The translations under genes were made by a program, and so were the position numbers. A stretch of 64,000 nt of DNA from Anaerolineales bacterium (GTDB lineage Bacteria > Chloroflexota > Anaerolineae > Anaerolineales > Villigracilaceae). Below the pieces are notes generated by a model. That model made no database searches. It worked only from the letters and a program-made list of their open reading frames with translations, and was not told the DNA's origin. Location: positions 620,001 through 684,000 of the forward strand of contig JAEURJ010000023.1 of assembly GCA_016789305.1 (NCBI GenBank), written 5' to 3'. Below are positions 40,985 to 48,671 of this stretch, in pieces (positions within the stretch are counted from its first letter, which is position 1; every line of letters starts with the position of its first letter).

Positions 40985-41894
40985 CCATATCCATTCTGCT
41001 GATTCGCGAGGCTTGTATTGTTCCATTGGCCGGAAGCACCCGTGCCGGGCTGAGTTCTTTTACAAGCCGTGTTAAATGTTTGACCATCACTGCCTGTCGG
41101 GTGGACGGTTTTGCGCCAAGGTCTTCGAGCACGGGTTCCAGCCAGGTTTGATATGAACGCACATTCAAATACACGTTTCGACCGCGGCGATCCGGCAAAC
41201 TGTGCAGCAACGCGCTGATCTTTGTACTGACATCCGACTCTTCAGGGTGAATAAGCGGTGTAAGCACAATCCCATACATCCCGGCGGTAACACTGGCATA
41301 ACATTTCACGCCTTTGTGTACAAAACCGATGGCGCGATTCGGGGCGGGTTCCACGGGATGAAGCAGCGGCGGCACGATCTGATAATGCAGACTCTGCACC
41401 GCGGGCATATCCAACGATTGCGCACGCCTCCATCCCGCGTCCAGGCCTGCCTCTGTTTTCTCCAACTGACTCACATCCCAAAGCCTTTGCCATGCATAGA
41501 CGGAGAATCCTGCCATACGCAGCGCGGGAAAAACATCGCTCAATTCATCAATCTCGGCAATGACATGGAGCGCCTTCCATTCACCGGCCTGGCTGGTCAG
41601 ATGCTCGATCAATGCCGGGAGTTGTGGATCGCTTAAATTGGATGATGGCGCAAGATATAAAAGTTTTGCAAATGTCTCGCCGCGTGTGTGGATGACCCCA
41701 CCCAATAATTTGGTGTCACCGCCGTTGGCAATGGCCGCATATAAATGCCGCGCAGGGTTGATGTAGGCCAGCAATCCCATCGCACCCAAAGGATGACCAC
41801 GCGTGAGGGCACGCGCGCTATCGAGGGTTAGGACCTCGTTTCGATATCTTGCAATCGTGGGAAGATCAAGCAGGTCGAGTGAGCGGATGGTCAT
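40977..41894 (-). CDS. GNAT-type N-acetyltransferase-like protein
   Basis: 305 residues. The first 150 have an acetyltransferase-like layout (LDLPTIARYRNEVLTLD, HLYAAIANGGDTKLLGGVIH, AEIDELSDVFPALRMAGFSVY). The second half repeats the pattern (VKCYASVTAGMYGIVLTPLI, RRGRNVYLNVRSYQTWLEPVLEDLG), giving a tandem-GNAT arrangement. The acetyl-CoA loop is not crisp, so one or both domains may be divergent. No strong ribosome binding site precedes the ATG. First gene of the GNAT - small protein - HAD series. Confidence 0.68.
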   Translation of the reverse strand: MTIRSLDLLDLPTIARYRNEVLTLDSARALTRGHPLGAMGLLAYINPARHLYAAIANGGDTKLLGGVIHTRGETFAKLLYLAPSSNLSDPQLPALIEHLTSQAGEWKALHVIAEIDELSDVFPALRMAGFSVYAWQRLWDVSQLEKTEAGLDAGWRRAQSLDMPAVQSLHYQIVPPLLHPVEPAPNRAIGFVHKGVKCYASVTAGMYGIVLTPLIHPEESDVSTKISALLHSLPDRRGRNVYLNVRSYQTWLEPVLEDLGAKPSTRQAVMVKHLTRLVKELSPARVLPANGTIQASRISRMDMDE

Positions 41895-41906
41895 GTTGAA
41901 AATAAA

Positions 41907-41962
41907 ACCCTAAAGGTTTCCATGATTAATCATACCTCCAATTAATTAAAAACCTTCAGGGT
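41907..41962 (-). terminator. Terminator hairpin after pdxT
   Basis: ACCCTAAAGGTTT (41907-41919) pairs with AAACCTTCAGGGT (41950-41962) with one mismatch, and the minus strand continues TTTATTTTC. The 30-nt loop itself contains a small palindrome. It overlaps the promoter region of the GNAT gene. Confidence 0.7.
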
Positions 41963-41969
41963 CTGTTGA

Positions 41970-42548
41970 TTAACTTGCCAGGGAAATAAAATATTCGTGG
42001 AAGCGAGTGTCGTTGGTTAATTCGGGATGGAAGGATGTCGCCAGCAAGTGACCCTCCTGCGCCGCAATAATGCGGCCGTCTTCCAAAGCGGAAAGCACCT
42101 TTGCTTTTCCATGAACCGACTCGATGATCGGCGCACGGATGAAAACCGCATGATAGGGATGTTCCGTGCCGGTGGCTTTGAAGAGTTCGTCAATTTTGAG
42201 ATCGGTTTCAAAGGAGTCGACCTGCCGCCCAAACGCATTGCGCTGTACTTTGATATCCATCAATCCGAGCAAAGGCTGGCTGCGGCCAATGTCTTTTGAA
42301 AGAAAGATCGCGCCGGCACAGGTTCCCCAAATGGCATGACTCTTTCCAAATTCACGCAATGGATCCATCAAATTGTAGGCTACTGCCAGCTTTCCGATCG
42401 TCGTGGATTCGCCGCCGGGCATGATCAGCCCATCGAGTCCATTCAAATGCTTTGGTAATCGTACTTCCGCCGTTTCCACGCCGATCTTTTTGAGCATGGA
42501 AATATGTTCTGCAAAATCACCTTGTAACGCTAATACACCGATTTTCAT
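41970..42548 (-). CDS. pdxT: Pyridoxal 5'-phosphate synthase glutaminase subunit
   Basis: 192 residues. IGVLALQGDFAEHISML, MPGGESTTIGKLA, IWGTCAGAIFLSKDIG (nucleophile Cys) and TSFHPELTND (His and Glu) form the class I glutaminase triad and pocket. PdxT hydrolyses glutamine and feeds ammonia to PdxS for direct synthesis of vitamin B6 from ribose 5-phosphate and glyceraldehyde 3-phosphate. It begins 47 nt after pdxS, past a palindrome (42560-42585). No strong Shine-Dalgarno is visible. Confidence 0.94.
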   Translation of the reverse strand: MKIGVLALQGDFAEHISMLKKIGVETAEVRLPKHLNGLDGLIMPGGESTTIGKLAVAYNLMDPLREFGKSHAIWGTCAGAIFLSKDIGRSQPLLGLMDIKVQRNAFGRQVDSFETDLKIDELFKATGTEHPYHAVFIRAPIIESVHGKAKVLSALEDGRIIAAQEGHLLATSFHPELTNDTRFHEYFISLAS

Positions 42549-42559
42549 AATAATCAAAC

Positions 42560-42585
42560 GTAGGGACGGGGTACCCCGCCCCTAC
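42560..42585. repeat. Palindrome between pdxS and pdxT
   Basis: GTAGGGACGGGGT and its near-exact inverted partner ACCCCGCCCCTAC (one mismatch) form a 26-nt palindrome. It resembles half of the repeat at 3200-3262. Confidence 0.6.
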
Positions 42586-42595
42586 AATCAAGGAA

Positions 42596-43483
42596 TTACC
42601 AACCACGTACCGCGAGTTTTTCGCCTTCGGGCATGTGCGCGGCATTGCGTCCCACCATAGCTTCGCCGAGATTCTTGCTTACTTCTGCAAGGATGGATGC
42701 ATCCTGATAATGGGTCACGGATTTGACGATGGCGGCGGCACGTTTGGCGGGGTCGCCGCTCTTGAAAATACCTGAGCCGACGAACACGCCATCCACGCCG
42801 AGCTGCATCATCAATGCCGCATCCGCAGGAGTGGCCACGCCGCCTGCCGCAAAGTTGACCACGGGCATACGTCCGAGTTCCTTCACTTCCTTCACCAATT
42901 CATAGGGTGCGCCGTTGTTCTTGGCAAAGGTCATCAACTCTTCGTCACCCATGACCTGCAATTGTTTGATCGAACCGATCACGCTGCGGGCGTGGCGGAC
43001 AGCTTCCACTACATCGCCGGTCCCAGCTTCACCCTTGGTGCGGATCATTGCTGCGCCTTCACCGATGCGGCGAAGAGCTTCTCCAATGTTGCGGCATCCG
43101 CAAACAAAAGGAACTTTAAAGTTATGTTTCAAAATGTGATGTTCTTCATCGGCCGGGGTAAGCACTTCGGATTCGTCGATGTAGTCAATGCCAATTGATT
43201 CCAGAATCTGTGCTTCCACGAAATGACCGATGCGGCACTTTGCCATCACCGGGATGCTGACCGCATCCATGATCTTCAAGATCATATCGGGGTCAGACAT
43301 GCGTGCCACGCCGCCGTCTGCACGAATATCGGCAGGGACGCGTTCGAGCGCCATCACGGCACATGCGCCGGCATCTTCCGCGATTTTTGCCTGCTTTGCG
43401 TCCACCACATCCATGATGACGCCGCCTTTTAACATTTGGGCCAGACCCTTTTTCTCAGTCCATGTACCAGTCTTTGCTTCCAT
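42596..43483 (-). CDS. pdxS: Pyridoxal 5'-phosphate synthase subunit PdxS
   Basis: 295 residues, the usual size. GTWTEKKGLAQMLKGGVIMD, VADIRADGG-like loop (ERVPADIRADGGVARM), IPVMAKCRIGHFVEAQ with the ribose-binding Lys, and MIRTKGEAGTGDVVEAVRHA with the second active lysine are conserved. The C-terminal tail LGEAMVGRNAAHMPEGEKLA closes the ring. It forms a dodecamer with PdxT. AGGAGTACAAA precedes the ATG. Transcribed divergently from the PdxR-type regulator at 43751. Confidence 0.97.
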   Translation of the reverse strand: MEAKTGTWTEKKGLAQMLKGGVIMDVVDAKQAKIAEDAGACAVMALERVPADIRADGGVARMSDPDMILKIMDAVSIPVMAKCRIGHFVEAQILESIGIDYIDESEVLTPADEEHHILKHNFKVPFVCGCRNIGEALRRIGEGAAMIRTKGEAGTGDVVEAVRHARSVIGSIKQLQVMGDEELMTFAKNNGAPYELVKEVKELGRMPVVNFAAGGVATPADAALMMQLGVDGVFVGSGIFKSGDPAKRAAAIVKSVTHYQDASILAEVSKNLGEAMVGRNAAHMPEGEKLAVRGW

Positions 43484-43604
43484 TTTGTACTCCTAGTTTA
43501 AATCGTTCGTGATTTTACCATGCGGTCATTTCTTCAAAATGAAGGCTGGCCTGCGTGGAATTTTATAAAGTTTGGATATTTTCGTTCGCAAAGTAATTCT
43601 AGGG

Positions 43605-43660
43605 GAAAATTGGTATATGTTAAGGGCCAATAAATAATAATAAATGGCCATCCAATTTTC
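43605..43660. promoter_or_regulatory. Operator-like inverted repeats between pdxS and pdxR
   Basis: GAAAATTGG (43605-43613) is exactly inverted as CCAATTTTC (43652-43660). Inside it GGCCA (43625-43629) faces TGGCC (43645-43649) across an A/T-only spacer. It lies in the 267-nt divergent promoter region, where MocR-type regulators normally bind. Confidence 0.5.
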
Positions 43661-43750
43661 TAAATAATCCTGTTTTGGCATAATTGCCTCTGTTTTTAAA
43701 GGTGGCTCGATGATATATTCACCATGCCAATATTGATGGAGCGATAAAAA

Positions 43751-45223
43751 ATGCGCATTTCACTTGACCGACACAGCGAGATTCCACTGTATCAACAAAT
43801 TGGAACTTATTTGAGAGATGCGATTCTCTCTGGTAGTTTGACCGCCGATACACGTCTGCCAGCCTGTCGTCAGCTTGCAAATGATCTGGGGGTCAATCGT
43901 ACAACCGTTGAAAATGCATATTCCATGCTGGAGGCCGATGGGTTGGTCTTTTCCCGCATGGGCAGCGGCACCTATGTTCTTCCCCAAAATCTTACAATTT
44001 CCAGGCATAGCACGGAAATACCTTTGCCTTTATGGCAGCAAAGTTTTCAATCAAAAGATGTAGCTTCAAGGTCGGATGTGGTTGACGAGATGCTGCAAGC
44101 AGCCGGGCATCCGCGGCCGATCAGTTTTGCTGCGGGGATTAGTGATACGCGTCAGTTCCCGTCGGAAGAGTTTCGCAAGATATTACAGTCTGTTATGCGC
44201 CGTGATCAGATTGCCGCGTTGGAGTATGGGGAAAGTAATGGGTATGCACCGCTGCGTGAAGGTATCACTCATATCCTTGCCAGTCAGGGATTACAAACAC
44301 GGCCAGATAGTGTTCTGATTACAGCAGGTTCACAGCAGGCAATTTTTCTGGTTTCACAAGTGCTCTTAAAACCGAACGACATTATTTTGGTGGAAAATCC
44401 TACGTACTCCGTAGCCATTGATTTATTCCGCGCGCTTGGTTTTCAGATCATTGGCGTCCCGGTGGACCATCAAGGAATGCAGGTGGAAAAGCTGGAGAAG
44501 CTTTTGCAACAGCACCATCCGAAACTGATTTACACGATCCCCAATTTTCACAACCCTACAGGAACCTGTCTTAGCAGCGCCCGCCGCCGGCAGTTGATCG
44601 TGCTGGCGGAAAGATACAATGTTCCGATTCTTGAGGATGATTTTGTCGGTGATCTGCGGTATGAAGGCCATGCCCAACCCTCACTCAAGGCTTTAGACCC
44701 TGGTGGGCAGGTGATCTATGTAGGAACCTTTTCCAAGATGTTAATGCCCGGGCTTCGTGTGGGGTTTATTGTGGCTGACGGACCGATCTATGACCAACTA
44801 CTTAATTTCAAACGCTTGAGTGATCTGGCCACCTCCACTTTGATTCAACGAGCTCTTGATGCATATGTAACTGTGGGAAGATATCAAACCTATTTGCACC
44901 GATCCAGTCAGGCGTTTCGCAAACGGCGGGACGCCATGCTGGGTGCCATCAAACAATATCTACCATCCAGTGTTTCTTATGATGTGCCGACGGGCGGATT
45001 GTTCATCTGGCTGCGTTTGCCTGAAGCGATATTGGCGGATGAATTGTTGCCAGCGGCTTGCAAGGAGGGGGTTTCATTTGTGCCGGGTAATTTTTTCTTC
45101 ATTGATGGTGCAAGCGGAAAAGAATGGATCCGCCTCAACTTTGCATCGCAGCCTGTGGAAGATATTGAAGAGGGGATCAAACGCTTGGGAAGAGCAATCC
45201 GTCAGATAAAAGTTCGCAAATAA
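43751..45223 (+). CDS. pdxR: PdxR-type MocR regulator (GntR DNA-binding domain fused to aminotransferase domain)
   Basis: 490 residues. Residues 1-75 are a GntR winged helix (IPLYQQIGTYLRDAILSGSL, LPACRQLANDLGVNRTTVE, AYSMLEADGL, SRMGSGTYV). The rest is a fold-type I aminotransferase domain: ISFAAGISDTRQFP, ALEYGESNGYAPLREGI, LVENPTYSVAIDLFRALG, IPNFHNPTGTCLS and VGTFSKMLMPGLRVGF, where the Lys binds PLP. PdxR senses PLP and controls pdxST. The divergent pairing with pdxS supports that role directly. It is followed by a terminator. Confidence 0.92.
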   Translation: MRISLDRHSEIPLYQQIGTYLRDAILSGSLTADTRLPACRQLANDLGVNRTTVENAYSMLEADGLVFSRMGSGTYVLPQNLTISRHSTEIPLPLWQQSFQSKDVASRSDVVDEMLQAAGHPRPISFAAGISDTRQFPSEEFRKILQSVMRRDQIAALEYGESNGYAPLREGITHILASQGLQTRPDSVLITAGSQQAIFLVSQVLLKPNDIILVENPTYSVAIDLFRALGFQIIGVPVDHQGMQVEKLEKLLQQHHPKLIYTIPNFHNPTGTCLSSARRRQLIVLAERYNVPILEDDFVGDLRYEGHAQPSLKALDPGGQVIYVGTFSKMLMPGLRVGFIVADGPIYDQLLNFKRLSDLATSTLIQRALDAYVTVGRYQTYLHRSSQAFRKRRDAMLGAIKQYLPSSVSYDVPTGGLFIWLRLPEAILADELLPAACKEGVSFVPGNFFFIDGASGKEWIRLNFASQPVEDIEEGIKRLGRAIRQIKVRK

Positions 45224-45248
45224 TTCAATAAGTCAGAGTCAATTTTTA

Positions 45249-45276
45249 CAGGCACTCATTTGAGCGCCTGTTTTTT
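45249..45276 (+). terminator. Intrinsic terminator after pdxR
   Basis: CAGGCACTCA pairs with TGAGCGCCTG (one mismatch), then six T. Confidence 0.8.
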
Positions 45277-45335
45277 AACCGTTGACAAAAACGGTTAAAT
45301 GAGTACAATCTATACAATGATACAATTAGTACAAT
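45275..45335 (+). promoter_or_regulatory. Promoter and operators of the GntR operon
   Basis: -35 TTGACA (45282-45287), 16-bp spacer, -10 TACAAT (45304-45309). A perfect 9-bp inverted repeat, TTAACCGTT (45275-45283) with AACGGTTAA (45290-45298), surrounds the -35, as expected for repressor binding. Four copies of TACAAT lie at 45304, 45313, 45321 and 45330 (8-9 nt apart), covering the -10 and the start region. Confidence 0.7.
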
Positions 45336-45348
45336 TAAAGGATGGTTT

Positions 45349-45759
45349 ATGGCAGAGAAGAAACTAAGCTTGCACCTTGATTTTCATTCCGGCTTGCCGA
45401 TTTACACCCAGATCGTAAATCAGATTCAAAACCAATTGGCAAATGGAACGCTGATGCCGGGCGATCAATTACCAACAGTTCGCGCGTTGGCACAGGAACT
45501 GCGCGTTAACTTCAACACCGTGGCACGAGCGTATCGTATATTGGATGAAGCAAGAATCATCTCCACACAACAAGGACGCGGAACCTATATTACAGAAATA
45601 CTCCTGCCTTATGTTGCCGAGAAATTAAGAGATGAATCGTTGGCAGCACTGACCAAGCGATATGTTGACGAAGCCATTCGGCTGGGATTTTCCGAGCGTG
45701 AAATCAGCCAGATGGTGAGAGACAATTTGAAGTCCGCGAAAGAAGCGAAAGATAAATAA
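45349..45759 (+). CDS. GntR-family regulator, YtrA subfamily
   Basis: 136 residues, the short YtrA type. The winged helix spans residues 10-80 (GLPIYTQIVNQIQNQLANGT, LPTVRALAQELRVNFNTVAR, AYRILDEARIISTQQGRGTY). A small helical tail (YVDEAIRLGFSEREISQMVR) serves for dimerisation, not ligand binding. Such regulators usually repress their own operon, often with transporters or immunity-like membrane proteins. The palindrome across its -35 fits autorepression. AAAGGATGGTTT precedes the ATG. Confidence 0.9.
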   Translation: MAEKKLSLHLDFHSGLPIYTQIVNQIQNQLANGTLMPGDQLPTVRALAQELRVNFNTVARAYRILDEARIISTQQGRGTYITEILLPYVAEKLRDESLAALTKRYVDEAIRLGFSEREISQMVRDNLKSAKEAKDK

Positions 45760-45773
45760 AGGAGAATGTCAAA

Positions 45774-46715
45774 ATGAACGTAAATATGATTAAGTCACTG
45801 ATCGATAAAAACAAGACGCAAAAGGATGACCAACACATCCCGCCAATTGCCGGATTGTTATTTGGATTATTCATGATCCTTGGCATTGTTGGCGCCATCG
45901 TTGGGGATGGCCGTTTTCAAGATGCAATAATCGGCACTTGGGTCATCGTTTGTACGCTTGTTGGCGCCTACTTTCTTTTTGCATTGAAAGTTGCATCGCA
46001 ATGGGAAAAGGTTGTGGTCCTGCGACTCGGTAAATTTATCGGGCTGAAAGGCCCTGGAATTTTTTGGGTCATACCGATCATTGATAATGCCGTGATGTGG
46101 ATCGACCATCGCGTGATGGTGACGTCGTTCTCTGCGGAGAAAACACTGACCAAGGACACTGTGCCGGTGGATGTTGATGCGATCTTGTTTTGGGTAGTGT
46201 GGGATGCAGAGAAAGCCGCGTTGGAAGTGAAGGATTATCAAGCAGCAATTTCATGGGCGGCACAGACCGCGCTGCGCGAGATCATCGGTCAAATGAGCCT
46301 TGCAGATATTCTGGTTGGCCGCGCAAAGATGGATGAAATTTTACAGAAGACCATTGATGAGCGTTCGACGCCCTGGGGTGTGACGGTGCAATCTGTGGAG
46401 ATCCGCGATGTGGTCATTCCTCAGATATTGGAAGATGCGATGTCTCAACAGGCGCAGGCCGAACGTGAACGCCAATCGCGCGTGATCCTCGGCGAAGCTG
46501 AACTGCAGATCGCGGCTTCATTTGCAGAAGCTTCGCAGGCGTATATCGGTAATCCCACCGCACTGCATCTGCGCGCGATGAACATGCTCTTCGAAGGCCT
46601 GAAGGAAAAAGGCGCGCTGGTGATCGTTCCATCTTCCGCGGTGGATTCGATGAACCTTGGCGGCCTGAGCGGCATGGTTTCGCTGGCGCAGAATAATTTG
46701 TCAAAGGAAAAGTAG
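45774..46715 (+). CDS. SPFH/band-7 (slipin-like) membrane protein
   Basis: 313 residues. Two hydrophobic segments near 20-40 and 48-66 (LLFGLFMILGIVGAIVG, GTWVIVCTLVGAYFLFALK) are followed by an SPFH domain (WEKVVVLRLGKFIGLKGPGI, MVTSFSAEKTLTKDTVPVDV, ALREIIGQMSLADILVGRAK, TPWGVTVQSVEIRDVVIPQ). After it comes a coiled coil (QQAQAERERQSRVILGEAEL). Slipins form oligomeric membrane scaffolds. GGAGAATGTCAAA precedes the ATG. It is the second gene of the GntR operon. Confidence 0.9.
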   Translation: MNVNMIKSLIDKNKTQKDDQHIPPIAGLLFGLFMILGIVGAIVGDGRFQDAIIGTWVIVCTLVGAYFLFALKVASQWEKVVVLRLGKFIGLKGPGIFWVIPIIDNAVMWIDHRVMVTSFSAEKTLTKDTVPVDVDAILFWVVWDAEKAALEVKDYQAAISWAAQTALREIIGQMSLADILVGRAKMDEILQKTIDERSTPWGVTVQSVEIRDVVIPQILEDAMSQQAQAERERQSRVILGEAELQIAASFAEASQAYIGNPTALHLRAMNMLFEGLKEKGALVIVPSSAVDSMNLGGLSGMVSLAQNNLSKEK

Positions 46716-46717
46716 CC

Positions 46718-46731
46718 GTTTCACGTGAAAC
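46718..46731. other. parS: parS-like site 1
   Basis: GTTTCACGTGAAAC, a perfect 14-bp palindrome followed by A, so 15 of 16 positions match the TGTTNCACGTGNAACA-type ParB-binding consensus (TGTTTCACGTGAAACA). It lies in the 32-nt gap between the SPFH and SdpI-like genes. Confidence 0.8.
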
Positions 46732-46747
46732 ATTGGAAAGGAAAAGA

Positions 46748-47398
46748 ATGAACACAAAAACAACTTCAATCATTGTACTGACTCTGATCGCCATCGCGGT
46801 CATTGCTGGCGCCGTGCTTTGGAATCAACTCCCGGATCAGATGCCATCTCATTGGAATGCGAACGATGAAGTCGATGGAACCATGCCCAGGTTTTGGGGG
46901 GTGTTCCTGATGCCGTTGATTACCCTTGGAATGTTTGTATTATTCCTGGTGCTTCCAGCCATCGATCCGCTCAAGGCAAACATCGCGCAATTTCGCGAAA
47001 CGTTCAATATTTTTATTGTACTGATCGTGGCGTTCATGTTGTACATCCATGGACTAACATTGGCCTGGGGCCTTGGTTATCAAAACTTCAAGATGAGCGC
47101 AGCCATGCTGCCTTTCATGGGCATCCTATTCATCGCGATTGGGTATTTACTGCGACAGGCAAAGCGCAACTTCTTCATTGGGATTCGAACCCCGTGGACT
47201 CTTTCCAGTGATTCGGTCTGGGATAAAACGCATCAACTCGGCTCGGTCCTGTTCATGCTTTCTGGAGCATTCGCCATCCTTGGAGGTTTCCTCGGCGGCA
47301 TGACCGCGGTTTGGCTGATGTTCATTCCGTTGATCGGGTCCACGCTGTTCCTGGTGGTCTACTCGTATGTATTGTATAGAAATGAAACAAAGGCGTAA
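46748..47398 (+). CDS. SdpI/DUF1648-type membrane protein
   Basis: 216 residues. The DUF1648 part (VLWNQLPDQMPSHWNANDE, FWGVFLMPLITLGMFVLF) is followed by an SdpI-like part (FFIGIRTPWTLSSDSVWDKT, LGSVLFMLSGAFAILGGFLG), about five to six helices in all. In Bacillus subtilis SdpI gives immunity to the SdpC toxin and also works in signalling. Here immunity is an inference. AAAGGAAAAGA precedes the ATG; a TTG five codons earlier opens the frame. It lies between the two parS-like sites. Confidence 0.85.
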   Translation: MNTKTTSIIVLTLIAIAVIAGAVLWNQLPDQMPSHWNANDEVDGTMPRFWGVFLMPLITLGMFVLFLVLPAIDPLKANIAQFRETFNIFIVLIVAFMLYIHGLTLAWGLGYQNFKMSAAMLPFMGILFIAIGYLLRQAKRNFFIGIRTPWTLSSDSVWDKTHQLGSVLFMLSGAFAILGGFLGGMTAVWLMFIPLIGSTLFLVVYSYVLYRNETKA

Positions 47399-47425
47399 AT
47401 TGAAACAAAGAATCAAACGACTCCC

Positions 47426-47441
47426 TGTTTCACGTGAAACA
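47426..47441. other. parS: parS-like site 2
   Basis: TGTTTCACGTGAAACA, a perfect 16-bp palindrome equal to the ParB-binding consensus, in the gap between the SdpI-like and DUF4177-like genes. It is 695 bp from site 1. Confidence 0.88.
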
Positions 47442-47454
47442 AAAGGAAACAAGA

Positions 47455-47679
47455 ATGAATAACACTGAACTTCCAACATGGGAATATCGTGTCCAAACCA
47501 TTGGCAGTATGTTCGGCACAAAGGATGAAGCCATCGAGGCGATATTGAATGAATGGGGCGAAGAAGGCTGGGAGGTTACGCATGTATACACACCTGAAGG
47601 AAGTGGAAAAGTAACCATTGTTGCCAAACGTCCGTTGACTCGCGAAGCGATCCGTAAACGCTCCATGTCATCGTTCTAA
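47455..47679 (+). CDS. DUF4177-like small protein
   Basis: 74 residues. WEYRVQTIGSMFGTKDEAIE, AILNEWGEEGWEVTHVY and GKVTIVAKRPL follow the DUF4177 pattern of strand, helix with G-x-x-G-W-E, then a strand. The family is uncharacterised and cytoplasmic. AAAAGGAAACAAGA precedes the ATG. It sits in the GntR operon, 14 nt from the CPBP gene. Confidence 0.78.
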   Translation: MNNTELPTWEYRVQTIGSMFGTKDEAIEAILNEWGEEGWEVTHVYTPEGSGKVTIVAKRPLTREAIRKRSMSSF

Positions 47680-47692
47680 TTGGGAGAATAAA

Positions 47693-48589
47693 ATGCTTGA
47701 AAGAAAATCCATCACCTGGTTTTTGATCATCACGTTTCTAATTTCGTGGCCCCTGTTTCTTGCTCCGCTTGCCTTCGGTGAAGTGGATGCCACAGCAAAA
47801 TCCTTGGCGACTCAGGGACTTTGGGCGGCTGCCATGTGGGGACCGGGGATTGCCGCCATCATCACAACTTTGTTCATTGCAAAGAAACCATTTCATAGTT
47901 TGCGGTTGAACACATTGGGTCCAAAACGTTTTTATCTTTGGGCATGGTTTCTGCCGATCGTGTTAACTATCGTTGGCGGATTGTTGACTTTGTTGTTTGG
48001 CATCGCAAAGCTGGATCTGAATTTTACGATGATCCGCGATGCAATGGCATCTGCTGCAGGCGGCGGTGAAGTTCCTGTTGGCATTATTGTGTTGGTGCAG
48101 TCCTTGATCGCGATCACGATTGCGCCATTGATCAATATACTTTTTACAATGGGTGAAGAATTAGGCTGGCGCGGATTTTTACTTCCGCGGTTGCTGCCGC
48201 TGGGTCAATGGAAAGCCATGTTGATCAGCGGGGTCATTTGGGGGGTGTGGCATGCGCCGGCAATCATGCAGGGACATAATTATCCGGGTTATCCGGTGCT
48301 GGGTGTGTTCATGATGATCGTCTTTTGTGTGTTGCTTGGGACCATTATTTCATGGTTGTATTTGAATACGAATAGTCCCTGGGTTGCTGCATTGATACAT
48401 GGATCGGTCAATGCAGTGGCTGGTTTGCCGGTCTTGTTTTTTCAACCGGGTTTCAATATGGCATTCGGTGGCACGCTGGCCGCACCAACGGCATGGATTG
48501 GAATGGTCTTGTTCATCGCATGGTTGATGTGGACGAAGCGACTCCCAGTGGAGAATCAAGTTGATAAAACGGAAGCAGTTGTCGGCTAG
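47693..48589 (+). CDS. CPBP-family intramembrane metalloprotease
   Basis: 298 residues and about eight helices. MGEELGWRGFLLPRLLP has the E-E-x-x-x-R motif, VIWGVWHAPAIMQGHNYPG the histidine of motif 2, and IHGSVNAVAGLPVLFF the third motif, all needed for the glutamate/zinc-type active site of Abi/CPBP proteases. They process prenylated proteins or act as bacteriocin immunity. GGGAGAATAAA precedes the ATG. Last gene of the GntR operon, followed by a terminator. Confidence 0.9.
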   Translation: MLERKSITWFLIITFLISWPLFLAPLAFGEVDATAKSLATQGLWAAAMWGPGIAAIITTLFIAKKPFHSLRLNTLGPKRFYLWAWFLPIVLTIVGGLLTLLFGIAKLDLNFTMIRDAMASAAGGGEVPVGIIVLVQSLIAITIAPLINILFTMGEELGWRGFLLPRLLPLGQWKAMLISGVIWGVWHAPAIMQGHNYPGYPVLGVFMMIVFCVLLGTIISWLYLNTNSPWVAALIHGSVNAVAGLPVLFFQPGFNMAFGGTLAAPTAWIGMVLFIAWLMWTKRLPVENQVDKTEAVVG

Positions 48590-48636
48590 AAAAGAGGCGA
48601 TTGTCAATAAGAACAAATGTTCTATTTAAAGGTAAT

Positions 48637-48671
48637 AAAAATGGGCGATGATGAGTCGCCCATTTTTATTA
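48637..48671. terminator. Bidirectional terminator
   Basis: AAATGGGCGA (48639-48648) pairs with TCGCCCATTT (48656-48665), with T-runs on both strands. It separates the CPBP gene from the end of the gene at 48669. Confidence 0.85.

Noticed and set aside
47180..47200. GGGATTCGAACCCC, like a tRNA T-arm read in reverse
   Set aside because: It is in frame within the SdpI-like gene, and no acceptor stem, D-arm or anticodon arm can be formed around it.
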